A stretch of 64,000 nt of DNA from Butyriboletus loyo (lineage: Eukaryota > Basidiomycota > Agaricomycetes > Boletales > Boletaceae), in the NCBI GenBank assembly GCA_038093515.1, contig JBBPSI010000042.1, positions 62,001 through 126,000 on the forward strand. The letters run 5' to 3'. Each line of letters opens with the position of its first letter. Position 1 is the first letter of the stretch. Position numbers and translations under genes: made by a program. Below the pieces are notes generated by a model that ran no database searches, was not told where the DNA came from, and was given only the letters and a program-made list of their open reading frames with translations. Of the stretch, positions 10,786 through 22,170 are shown in pieces.

Positions 10786-12504
10786 CTACCTATAGTCGTC
10801 CCCGTTCTGCGTGATATACCTCACCCAGGGCAAAGCTTGATACCCGCTCTTTTCAACGATCTTCAGGTATCGGACTTGAATGCCCGACACCGTGAAGTAT
10901 GGAATCTCGAATTTGACCGTGAGTGGTGGTCGTGTGGGTGGCTCGATGTCTGTAAACCGAGATGGGGGGACATGTCAGCCAGAGGCCGAGACAAGAGTGG
11001 ATGGCGACGACGAACCGCTCTTGACGCTTGGAAGACCAAAGTGAGCTCTCATGAGGTACTCGCGACCACCGCCGAGTTGCTTGATCTTCCACGCAAATGC
11101 GGACTTGTCTGGGACATATTGGACGCTCCCCGTCGACGCCTGATCAATTTCCAAGGTGAACCATCAGTGCTCGCATCTCCGAGATAATTCCTTTCTCGAT
11201 CCAAGCTCCAGATCGATATCACACTCACCCTGAATTTGGGGGTGTCCGCATCGTCGGGTACAGGCACCCAGATTTCTACATTGTTCGCTGTACTCCGTCT
11301 CTTGAACTGTGCCTTGCATTTCACGATATATTCTACCCTCGAGCCCCTGTGGCTTTCCACGGTGGCTTCGACCCAGATGAGCGGTTTCACCGGTGTGGAG
11401 AGTCGGTAGGACATGAGCTCAAACTCGCCGTCGGGTGGTATGAAGGATATCGTGCGGTCGTTTTCGAAGCGGGAGAGACGGACACATTGGTGGAACTTGA
11501 CATCTTCCATCTCGATAGCTTTACCCCGAGATGCTGAGATCGAGTAGGTGGTGGTGATGAGGCAAGGAGGTAAAGGAGGGATGGGTAGAAGACGTACTAC
11601 GACCCGTGTTCTCAAACATGACTTTATCGTTGAGACCCAGCCTTAGTTCTGGCATGCCCGATAGATAACATTTCATTTTAACCGCGCCTAGAATTTCGGA
11701 TCGTACGACATTTCCGTTGGAGTTCACCTGTGTTTCGGAAATTGTTATGGGGCAGCGAGGTATGTAAGTCGGCATGGTGCGATAACATGGTGAGTGCAGT
11801 TGCATCAGGCGACGTGTCATGCGCATGGAAAAAGGAAAAACGCACGAGAAGGTTGACACTCTCGATAACATCGAGGAATACCTCGTTCTTGCGATATCGG
11901 ATGCCCTCCGTTCGCCACGAGACAGCATTCGTCACTGCCATCGGTGGTCGAACCTGGATCTCGAGCTTGTGGGATTCTTGCGTGATATATCTATCATCGA
12001 CGATACAGCGACCACCAGCGTTGAGTATGGATACGTGTACACTCACTCTTGCAAGATCTTGCTCTCCGTTGTCTGTGGATACCCGAAATCCATCATCTCA
12101 TCCATGAGCTCATAGATGATCACAAAGTTGTCCCGTATCGACTCCTCTTCGAGTTCCTTGAAGTATTCTATGAGGACCTGTGTTAACCTATGCAAGAATA
12201 TGATGATCTCGGCCGCGTTAGAGTTTCGTTTCGAGAGTGCGAGAACTATACCGGTGCATCAATGAAACACGGTCGGATGATATGTAGGACAGAAACGTTG
12301 CTCACGATATAGGTTTGAATGCCGAATGTGCATGTAGTTGACACCTTGGCTTGAGAAACAAGGTATCACCTGTTGACCGTCTTCTTCGATTTCGAGGACG
12401 AGCGGGAGGAAACGTTCGATGTGTGACGGCGGGACATCGTCCTTGTAAGAGCGTTGTATGAGTGGTTTTCCTTTGAGGTCGAGGATGGCAATGAGAGATG
12501 CCAT
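10786..12504 (-). CDS. APM1: AP-1 clathrin adaptor complex medium (mu) subunit
   Basis: Medium chain of the AP-1 adaptor, which sorts YxxPhi-type cargo into clathrin-coated vesicles at the trans-Golgi and endosomes. The ATG at 12504 starts the family N-terminus (MASLIAILDLKGKPLIQRSY). The longin-like part continues through RDNFVIIYELMDEMMDFGYP. The C-terminal mu homology domain is seen in LGLNDKVMFENTGR and in FHQCVRLSRFENDRTISFIPPDGEFELMSYRL, here split into two stretches of the same exon. The protein ends with a block reading VRYLKIVEKSGYQALPWVRY followed by ITQNGDDYR and a TAG at 10786-10788. About six to eight short introns. Nothing appears broken. The size fits the usual length of about 430 residues. 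Confidence 0.93.
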
Positions 12505-13311
12505 AGCACGCCAACGCCAGAGTCAATAACTGAATGCTTCAAATCTTTCTGGCAGTCGGGCAAAGGTGCTGATTCCCTTTCTTGGATATGTCGTAAACTT
12601 AAAAGCTGACCCAGCTCGACATACTTACATCGTGGAGCTGAACCATCAGCTTGTCGCTATTCTGGGGAGGACCTTGAGCAGTGGCTTTTAATTTGTACCA
12701 TGAGGAGTCTTAGTGGGTACGGGAAATCGAAACCAAGCGTAACAGTCAAGTATCATGACTAGTGGCTATTGAAGGGTAAGTACTACACCAACTCGGTTAT
12801 TGCATGCAACAGGGTCATCCGCCGAATTCTCCTACCATACAAACCTCCTAGGTCTCGAACAGTCCGAAGTGGGAGAAATCTCGGTCAAGGCTCAAGATCG
12901 TGTTGTTCATTGGAGGAGGCCTGGGCTGATAGACGAGCTTCACGGCAAGTCTGGGCTTCGCGGCGCGCACCAGCATTTGAACTCCATGGTCCCGAGAGGC
13001 CTGAGATGCAGCAGGTGGCCCTAGTCTCATCGAATCAGACCATCAACGGCAGAGGACAGCCGTCACGATCTGAGAATGCTTTGACCCACAGCGCAATGGT
13101 TACACTGACGTGGTGAGACCATGTAGCTCACAGAATATCCTCAGCACGTAATCACACATTGCCAGAGCCATCAACTGTTGCAACCGCCTTCGTCCATAGT
13201 TCTAGCCTGTCTGAGCCAGGAAGGTAGTTTAGAGTAGTCACCAGGTCTGGCATTGAGCACATGTAGCCCCTGCATACATGAATAACATACAGCACGTACC
13301 TCTCAAGCCCG
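12505..13311. other. Intergenic region, upstream side of AP-1 mu
   Basis: About 807 bp between the AP-1 mu start and the stop of the LYR gene, both on the minus strand. It should contain the AP-1 mu promoter. Small open frames here lack recognisable content, and no RNA gene was seen. Confidence 0.5.
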
Positions 13312-14695
13312 TCAGCTCCGATTCGCACTTCCTCCCTCTGCCCGCTGCCCGCTCACAGACCGTCTCCGTCGATTTTCTTCCCTCACCTCTTCCTCCATCC
13401 CCTCAAGCCTCTCCCACTCCTCCTTCCCATCCTCCATCCTCCACAATTCCTTGTTCTTCAATTTCCTCCCCATATTCACCTTCACCGCCGCCGTGTAACC
13501 CGCCTCACCGGGACCCCTCACGATCTTGTCCGCCCTCCGCTCCTCGGGCGTCATTTGGGCGAGTACATGTGCAGGGGGACCCTGACGCATGCGTGCCAGC
13601 GTGGACGGAAACACTTCCCCAGCCCGCTCGCGTGCGTGCTGACGCGTCTTGTACCAGATTTTTTGTCGGCGCGCGCCAACACCCCGAAGGAGGAGCGAAG
13701 GGGGATAATCCGAGTACAAACGATCATAGTCCTTCTCGTTTGCCTTTCGTATGATTCGCAACTTGTCTCGCAAAGGTTGCACTGTATCGTTTCACGTTAG
13801 CATGTACCAGAAAACCAAGAACACGTGCGTTCGGAACACGTACGCCATGCTTTCGAGTCGTCGCTGAATACGGGATCGATACGCTCTCCTGAACGACGCA
13901 GTTGCTTCTCGAACGCGCTCTCCATTTCAAGGTCCTTGACCCATTCCGTCAGTTGTACGGATTGTTCGTACCGTCGTTCCCTGCGGAGACGCCGCTTGTT
14001 AATCATGCACGAGATACTGGCTGGTTGGGGGACCAGCCGAGGGAGGAGCCTGTTGTACAACGTCGGGCGGATGAAAGAGCCCTTGAAAATGGTGCGAGTG
14101 CGCAAGCGGGCTTGTTCTTCCTGTTTGTAGCGTAGCGTCAATCAGTGCTAGTACGATGAATGTGGGCCGGTAATGGGTGAACACACCAACGCTTCCCTGA
14201 CAAGCCGACCAAACACCCTCCTCTCGCGCTTGCTAGCGATCATACGATCATATCTGTCGAGCACGGCCCGGAGATGCGTATCGCCCTGTTTTGCACGCAC
14301 GAACTTGTCGAGCCACTGTGTGAGGGTAGAGTGTGAGGGGCCATGTCGCTCTGAACACAACCATAACTCTCTGACCTGGTATCCCCGCTCGAGTTGTGCT
14401 TTCGCAACGTGCGCCTGGATCGTATGTCTTTTCGCTTCAAAGAGTGTTCGTATGCGCCATTTTAGCTGAGATGTCGTGTTAACCTACGTCCAGAGAACAA
14501 ACGGTGCACCCATCATACGTTCTCGCGTTCGGCATGCCTCTGGAGGCCGCGGTACAACGTCCATAGGGTTGGTATGCGATGCGCAGCAAGCTTGTAGTAT
14601 GCAACGGTAGGACGGACGCGGCGTAGAGGTGTGAGAAGACGGGCGATGGACTCACGGTGGGCGAGCGACGATGGTGAAGGTAATGGAATTGACAT
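13312..14695 (-). CDS. LYR-motif (complex 1 LYR) protein, probably mitochondrial
   Basis: Small LYR proteins act in mitochondria as subunits or assembly factors, often bound to acyl carrier protein. The ATG at 14695 begins MSIPLPSPSSLAHRESIARL. The LYR signature is in WTLYRGLQRHAEREN. The first intron starts at a GTATGA near 14513. Later exons contain LKWRIRTLFEAKRHTIQAHV, then WLDKFVRAKQGDTHLRAVLD, then a block with SFIRPTLYNRLLPRLVPQP and SCMINKRRLRRERRYEQS. The C-terminus is highly charged (Arg/Glu-rich) and ends at 13312. The whole is much longer (roughly 350 residues) than single-domain LYR proteins of about 100, and the downstream region may relate to mitoribosome or respiratory assembly factors; that is inference. 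The gene lies 165 bp downstream of alanine aminotransferase. Confidence 0.65.
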
Positions 14696-14860
14696 GATAC
14701 AAACAAGTCCAACGAAACCATTTCTGTGGCCCGCTCAATTGGCAGTCCCCTGAGCCTACAATGAAAGTAATCTACATAGATTCGATAGCACGACAATATG
14801 CAGAGCAGTGTATGACCACAGCGTACGTCCATAGCCAAAAGGCCCTTTCTAGACTGGGTA

Positions 14861-16566
14861 TCAAACATGGGGGTACTTCTTCGTAAAACCCTCGTGGAAC
14901 TTGACGAGCTTGCCCACATACTCTTCCACACCAGGACACAAGCATGTCAGCCGATAGTGGTATTCTCCCTCTCTCTGTCCGAACCCAGATCCAGGGACGA
15001 CACAGATGCCGGTCGCATCGAGGAGCGCAAGGGCGTAGAATGCGTCTGGTTCTTTACCCGCTGCTTTTGCAGCCTTGATCGCCATGTCGGACAACTGGAT
15101 TTGAGGGAACAGGTATAAGGCACCGGGTGAGTTGACGCAGCTAACGCCTTCCACAGCGTTGAGAGTAGCTACTATTTGAGCCGTGCGTTGGGCGAGAACA
15201 TTGTGAATCGTGTCGGTCTCCTTCTTCCAAAGTGCATAACTCTCCTCCCCCTCTTTTGGAGGGCGGATCATGCAGTCGACACCAATCTGTCCCTGAAGGG
15301 AGGGGCAGAGGCCGACGCTGACCATCTTGTACATCATAGCGAGGACATCATCGCTTATATTGGTGCATTCAAAGTAACCACCACGTCTACCGCATTCACC
15401 AGTGACACCCTTTGAGATGGAATGGAAGGACACGAGGGCGACATCTTTGCCAGACTCGACAACGACCTTCTTGAAGGACGTGAACGAGTGTGTGTCTCGG
15501 CGGTGAAGGTTCGTTTGGTATACTTCGTCGGCAAGGAGGACAAGGTTGTACTGCTCGCAAACATCGACGATCTCCTCTTGAGTCTTCCTGTCAAGAAGAG
15601 CACCGGTTGGGTTACCAGGATTGATGATCACGAGAGCCTTCGGCGGGATCTTGCCCTCCTGAAGCGTCTTCTCGAGGAGCGACCTGATTTCGTTGACGGA
15701 GGTACTCCACTCGTTAGTCTCGTTGAGGTAATAAGGAATTGGTACTCCAGAAAATTGGGCAAGGGTTGCGGTGTACAGGGGGTATTGTGGAATAGGGATC
15801 AGGATCCCCGACTCGCCGGGTTTGGAAATAAGCATCGATATAAGGAGCGATACACCGGCGGAAGCCCCGCCAGTAAGGAAAATGTGCCCTGGATTTGCCG
15901 GATGTCCGTCTCGGGCTACACACGCGAAGACAAGTGCAGGGGCACAACAAGTCAATACGATGCAACGACCGACAAACGAGTGCGAGGGGAAACACTGACC
16001 TTGAATAAATTCTGCGACGTGCTTGCGGATGAGAGGAACACCCTGAGAGTGGGAATATGCGCCAATAGAACCAATTTCCCCCCACAGCTCATCGGCGCGA
16101 GCAATGACATCCTTTGGGAAAGCATTCGGGGCAAGATTCTTGAGTTCCCTGTATTCCATCAACGCGGCAACCTGCGAGGGGACGTGAGCAGAGATACCGC
16201 AAGCGGTTCCGCGCATTGTGCTACAACAAAGAAAGGGGATAGGGATAGCCATACCTGCCTGACAAAGGTGAGCGGGGGCTGATCGAGACCTTTTTGTTGG
16301 GGGTTTCCAATATTCGATGAAATGACCTGGCTAAAGGGGAGTCCACTAGCGGTCGGGTTCTGCTGAAGCCTGACGCGGTACTGCTCAGCCTTGATGGCGA
16401 GCTCGCCACGCACAGCATACTGGACGTTGCGGATGGCGGGGTTGAGGTCGTTGACGGAGAGTTTGCTCATCGTGGATAGTGATACCAAAGATCTCTTTCT
16501 GGTGGGGATGTGGTGGGGAAGAGAGTATGGGAGCGGACGGAATACGACAGGCGGTCTGATTGCCAT
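14861..16566 (-). CDS. ALT1: Alanine aminotransferase (alanine transaminase)
   Basis: PLP enzyme interconverting alanine plus 2-oxoglutarate with pyruvate plus glutamate. Fold type I motifs are clear: IFLTGGASAGVSLLISML (cofactor and substrate region), VIINPGNPTGALLDRKTQEE, LLADEVYQTN (PLP-binding Asp/Tyr), and SFHSISKGVTGECGRRGGY, which carries the Schiff-base lysine. The C-terminus has DATGICVVPGSGFGQREGEY. The ATG at 16566 adds a basic, Ser/Pro-rich leader that looks like a mitochondrial presequence. A second in-frame ATG at 16470 (MSKLSVNDLNPAIRNVQYAV) would give a cytosolic form. An intron at 15916-15999 is 84 nt long and free of stops in frame. The gene is transcribed divergently from RRP9 across a 153-bp promoter. 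Confidence 0.93.
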
Positions 16567-16719
16567 CAGGTCACTTGGACAAGAGACGCATTTAGACACT
16601 TGCCATAAAAGGACTGAAATCACGTGAGATTATTTAAGAAAGACACGTGATACAAAATCGGCAAACGCCGTGCACATATCATTTTTTCGATCGACTCTGG
16701 TATCGTATTCGAGGGGAAC
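16567..16719. promoter_or_regulatory. Divergent ALT1/RRP9 promoter with two CACGTG sites
   Basis: The 153-bp gap between two start codons holds CACGTG at 16621-16626 and again at 16644-16649, both followed by GA. The spacing is 23 bp start to start, about two helical turns. The sites lie 55 bp from the ALT1 start and about 70-100 bp from the RRP9 start. A bHLH-type factor is the natural reader; this is inference. Confidence 0.45.
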
Positions 16720-18752
16720 ATGCCAGACGCGTTCTTTGCATCCAAGAAGCGGAAACGTTCATCCTCTTCCACAAGCACAAAGAAACAACCTCACAGAGTC
16801 AAGTCCTCACAACCATCCAAGTCTAATGGCGTGCAACCCAAGTCAAAGCCAAAGAAACGCCCGGGGGACGAGGAACTAGACTCGGATAGGACAGACCGCG
16901 ATGACGCCGCCATCGACGATCTTGATCTCCGTGCAGACGACGAACCAGAGTCCAGTGGGGACGAGGACATCGACGAGACACCCGCCGAGAAGCGTCTCCG
17001 ACTGGCAAAGTTATACTTACAGAGCGTGACAGAGGGCCTCGGTGAGTCTGGTTGGGTCCATGCGATACCCCCACTTCATATCACCCGTACAGCTGAAGGG
17101 GAGTTTGATGCTGCCGAAGTTGACAAGGAGCTCATATCAGCACGCCTCCGTCAAGACACGCTCGAGCACTCCGGAAAACTCCATTTATTCATTGCGGACA
17201 CTGTAAGTCGCATCCATATCGCCATCCCCCTCTAGGTACCTACTGCTTGTCTAGTACAGCTTCACGCCTACCTCGCGACTTCGTTGTCGTGGGCACCGAC
17301 TGTCCGTGACGTCAGCTGTGGCCACTGAGGATGCCAAATACCTCTTCACAGCCTCGAAGGACGGTACTATTAACAAATGGGACCTTCGTACCGGCAAAAA
17401 AACGGTTACATTTTACAAGCAACGTTTAGATCCCAAAGGCAAAGGAAAGGAGAAGGCAAATCCATTCAACATTGAGGGCCACACGGACGAAGTATTGGCA
17501 CTGGCTGTTAGCAGTAATGGTCAATATCTCGCGAGTGCCGGAAAAGATAATAAAGTCGGCGTTTGGGACGTTGAGAAAAACAAATGGGTAAAAGGCTTTG
17601 GAGGACATAAAGACCTCATATCCGTGTGTGGATCCTTGCCTTTCCTTTGGTATGGTCGCTAATATCGAACGCGTCGTTCTCTGCTACTAGAGCCTCGCCT
17701 TCCGTAAAGGCACCCTGCAGCTATACACCGGTTCCTTTGACCGTACAGTCAAATTATTTGATCTCTCCGTTCTGGGATATGTTGAGACACTGTTCGGTCA
17801 CCAAGATACAATCGTTTCAGTAGACGCTCTCCGTGGTGAGACAGCCGTCACAGCCGGCGCTCGAGATCGAACACTACGGTACTGGAAAATTTCAGAGGAA
17901 AGTCAGCTCGTATTCCGCGGTGGCGGAAAGAGTGCGCTTCGCGAACTGTTAGAAGGTGGCGCTTTCGAGGGGCATGAAAGTGACGAAAATGGGGAAGGGA
18001 AGAAGGGGAGGGGTATAGGGAAGCAAAAAACGTTCGTGGAGGGTAGTATTGAGTGTGTCGCTATGGTCGATGAAACGAATTTCGTTAGCGGGGGCGACAC
18101 AGGGTATATTTCCGCTCCCTTGACGTATTGACTAGGGGCAGATGACTAACAACTCCATAGTTCGATATGTCTCTGGAACACTCAAAAAAAGAAACCGGTA
18201 TTCACACAGGCACTGTGTCATGGGTTACACGAGGTCGAGTCGTCCACCGAAGGCACTGTCAAGACACCGCGATGGATAACATCAGTAGCATGTCTACGGT
18301 ATTCTGACATCTTTGCGTCTGGTACATGATTCTAGCTCTGCTGTTCTACGAAGATCGTGTTCTGACAATCTATTCGCTTAGGATCTTGGGACGGCGCCAT
18401 ACGAATATGGAAACTTGATTCAAAGCTGAAATCCTTCTCCCTTGTGGGGACAGTTTCAGCCCCGGGCGTCGTCAACTCCCTTCAGCTCCTCGCTGCCCCT
18501 AAAGGTTTCTTGGACAGTGCCTCATGGGCCGGCACACTTAATCCCGATCTCGTCGCAAAAACGGGGGCCGGCACACCTGCTCCCAATGGAAGGTCGTCGA
18601 CGGTCAAGATAACGGGCATCGAGACGCTGCTGTTGGTCGCTGGATTAGGTCAGGAGCATCGGCTGGGGCGGTGGTTGACTGTCAAGGGGGAAGGTGCGGT
18701 CAATTCGACAGTCGTGGTGGCGTTTCGACCGAGGGTCGGACATGATTCATGA
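16720..18752 (+). CDS. RRP9: U3 snoRNP WD-repeat protein Rrp9 (U3-55K)
   Basis: Component of the U3 snoRNP/SSU processome that binds U3 snoRNA and acts in early cleavage of 18S pre-rRNA in the nucleolus. The ATG at 16720 begins a basic then acidic N-terminal tail (KKRKRSSSSTSTKKQPHRV), followed by the family block TPAEKRLRLAKLYLQSVTEG. WD repeats then follow: HRLSVTSAVATEDAKYLFTA, EGHTDEVLALAVSSNGQYLA, LYTGSFDRTVKLFDLS and WDGAIRIWKL. Exon 1 is 16720-17202, exon 2 is 17255-17623, exon 3 opens at 17691, and further short introns lie near 18110-18160 and 18300-18380. Acidic and Lys/Gly-rich inserts sit between blades. It is followed on the same strand by DBP4, another SSU-processome factor, after about 280 bp. 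Confidence 0.9.
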
Positions 18753-19033
18753 CGTGGGTGTCGTGGCTCTTTGAATGTAGACGCCTTGAGGGCCTTACTG
18801 GCGAGGTCTTTTTATTATTACTCCCCAGTCACCGTGCCAGTACAACTGAGCCCCAATGTCTCCATTCTGCACTAAAACTCACTAGCTATCGTTACCACTA
18901 TTACTCGGAAATAGTTAGGGGTGACTACCAAATCAAGCTACTACAAACAAATTCTTCGCTTCAACTTGCATCTTTCTACGCAATTCCTAGATTAGCTTTT
19001 GAGAGGAACTCTATTTCCTACCTCTACTACAAA

Positions 19034-21821
19034 ATGGTCTCGCAAGCAGGGTCTTCCACTGAATGGAGTCGGCGCAAGCTAAAGAAACAGGAAAAACCCC
19101 TTCATGCAACCCGCGGCAAGAAAATCAATGCCAGAGAACAGTTAGAAACATTGGATAGACTCGCTATGGAATTCGTAAGTAAACCAGGTAAATTCGGTCG
19201 TAGACTTGGATGCGATTGCGATTCTTTTAGGAACCTCCGGAGGATCTGAAAGCGTTTGCCGATCTTCCAATATCCCATCTCACCAAGCGCGGTACGCGAG
19301 TCCTTTGTCTCGGCCCACACCCTTGCTTAATGCAAGCTTAGGTCTCAAAAAATGTTTTTTTGTCGATATGACGGACATACAGGCCTCCAGCATACCAGTA
19401 TCATTGAAGGGCAAAGATGTCCTAGGCGCAGCCCGGACAGGAAGTGGGAAGACCCTCGCATTCCTCATTCCTATACTCGAGATACTCTATCGTCGAAAAT
19501 GGGGACCCCAAGATGGACTTGGGGCATTGATCATATCACCAACACGAGAATTGGTGCGTGTCTGAAACTGCAGCCGAATGAAGGTCGTGACGCAAGGAAA
19601 GGCTGTACAAATATTCGACGTATTGCGTTCCATAGGCTGTTACCATGGATTTTCTGCAGGACTCATTATCGGTGGGAAGAATCTCAAAGACGAACGCGAC
19701 CGCCTGTCTCGAATGAATGTTCTTGTCGCGACACCTGGCCGACTTTTGCAGCATATGGACCAGACGTTCGGCTTTGAGTCCGACAACTTGCAGCTTCTGG
19801 GTGAGTGATCCGGACTTGCGTATGGATGGCGCGAGAACCTGATTTATTAGTCCTCGACGAGGCGGATCGCATCCTTGATATGGGCTTTGCGAAAACGCTT
19901 TCCGCACTTCTCTCACACCTTCCAAAATCCCGTCAAACATTGCTTTTCTCAGCCACACAAACACAATCCGTTGCGCAGCTGGCCCGCCTGAGTCTGAAGG
20001 ACCCGGTCCACATTGGTATCCAGGAAGCTGGAAGTTCGACAGCAACGCCGGCGAGCCTTTCACAACACTACAGCATATGCACGCTGCACCAAAAGCTGGA
20101 CATTCTCTGGTCGTTCATCAAGACACATCTTCACTCGAAAATCCTCATTTTCCTTTCGAGTGGGAAACAGGTCCGTTTCGTGTTCGAGGCGTTCTGCAAG
20201 ATGCAACCAGGGATGTCACTACTTCATCTACATGGAAAACAGAAACAAGCTGCGAGGCTGACGATGTACAGTCGTTTCACGTCGTCTCAGCATGCAGTAT
20301 TATTTGCGACTGACATTGCGGCACGTGGACTGGACTTTCCGTCGGTGGACTGGGTGGTTCAGGTAGACGCGCCGGAGGATGCAGAAACATATATCCACCG
20401 CGTAGGTCGGACGGCGCGATATGATAGTTCTGGGAAGGGGCTGTTACTGCTCCTTCCTAGTGAAGAGGAAGGCATGCTCACTGCGCTCGGGAAGAAAGGA
20501 GTGACGATCGAAAACATCAAAATTCGTGCGAGTAAGACTCAGAGTATCCAAAACCAACTTCAAAGCCTTGCATTCCAGGACCCCGAGATCAAGTATCTCG
20601 GACAACGTGTAAGTCTGGTATTCTTGCGCGCACGTAGTTCCGTCCGGAGACTGATGGGCTGCTTTCTGCCGTCCTCGACCAGGCGTTCGTGTCCTACGTT
20701 CGTTCTGTGTATCTGCAGAAGGACAAGTCGATATTCAAGCTTGGCGAGCTTCCCGTTGACAAGTTTGCGGAGTCACTTGGGTTGCCTGGTGCACCCAAGA
20801 TCAAGTTTTTGAATAAAGAGCAGGCGAAGAAGCAGAAGAACGCGTCTCGGACCGTGGCTTCCCTTCAAGCACAGATCGAATCTGGAAAGGCCGGTCTATC
20901 ATCCTCCGAAGATGAAAGCGTGGAGGGTTCGGAAAGCGTTGAAGATTCGGCCGACGAGGCCCGAGAGTCACCTAAGCCAAATCACACAACGACTTCGGAC
21001 GACGGTTCTAAACCCACCAAAGTGTGTCTCTTTCTTTGTCTCGTTGTCGTTTGCTCAACTAGAACTCTGTTGTAGAACTTGGTGCGAACGAAGTACGATC
21101 GAATGTTCGAGCGCAAAAACCAAAATATTTTGTCTGAGCATTACTCCAAACTTATCGATCACGAAGATGCAGAAGAAGAGGAAGACTTCATTACCCTCAA
21201 ACGTGCGGACCACGATCTCGACCTCCCTGCCTCTAATGAGCCCGATGCCGATGCCGAAAACCTGTCAAAACGGAAGTTCAACCTATCGCGAACGAAACGG
21301 ATGGTCGCCAAATACGGCCAGCTGGGGCACAAGCTCGTTTTCGACGATGAAGGAAACCCACATGAGGTGTACGAGATGGTCAACCCGGAGGAATTTTACA
21401 AGCATGGCGCAGAGGCTGTCAAGAAAGCTGGGCTGGCGTTTGCTGAAGGAGAGAAAGGGAAATTGAAGAGCGCGGACGTCATCGACAAGCAGGAAGCAAA
21501 AGAAAAGAAGAACGAGAAGAAGCGGAAACGCAAAGAACGCGAACACGGGGTAAGTCGCCTTGTTCACTGTGACGCGTACTCATCTCTTTTCTTTATTTTC
21601 AGATGGACCGCGAGAGAGAGGAAGTGCATGCCACCATCGGGTCACCGGACGATCAGGACGACGGCTATGCCACCCCCGACTTTGAGCTACCTTCGGAGGA
21701 CGGGGACTGGGATGATGTGCCTCCACTGAAACGGACCAAGTCGTCCATGCCGAAATTGGGCCGTGCTGAGGAGCTTGGTGACCTTGAAGAGATGGCATTG
21801 CGGTTATTACGGAAGAAGTGA
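19034..21821 (+). CDS. DBP4: DEAD-box RNA helicase Dbp4/DDX10
   Basis: ATP-dependent RNA helicase of ribosome biogenesis; in yeast Dbp4 helps release U14 snoRNA and supports U3 function in early pre-rRNA processing. The ATG at 19034 starts [20 protein letters not shown]. Helicase motifs occur in order across short introns: Walker A in [13 protein letters not shown], Ia SPTREL, Ib [15 protein letters not shown] in [16 protein letters not shown] in [10 protein letters not shown], domain 2 [17 protein letters not shown], and VI in HRVGRTARY. The C-terminal tail has the Dbp4 block [19 protein letters not shown], then acidic and lysine-rich low-complexity sequence, the usual nucleolar tail. The stop is at 21819-21821. 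No breaks were seen. Confidence 0.92.
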
Positions 21822-22170
21822 GCCTTGCTGTGAGCTGGTCTGCCACTGAATGTCATTCCATACGGTGTACCTCCGAGTCGTGGTGATTTAATGACAGATG
21901 TTCTTGGGCATCGAGTGGATTTAGCCGCCACTTCCGACTTGCTAAGTAAGTAACGAACCCTGTCACCTTTTACATACAGTGTGTGAGCAAATTCCGCCAG
22001 TGCCCACGTCCTGTCGTACTATCATTGCTGTAAATTTACCGTTGCTGCTCGCAGATACAGCGGCTGGTTGGATCCTGGGCTCCTGTGACTCAGGCTAGAC
22101 CCATACCAAAAGTACTTAAAAACCCTCATTCACCCGATCTTCGTTCATCTTGAAATTTCTGGGACCAGCT
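21822..22170. other. Intergenic region DBP4-ARG8
   Basis: About 350 bp. It should contain the DBP4 3' end and the ARG8 promoter. No gene or repeat was recognised. Confidence 0.5.
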
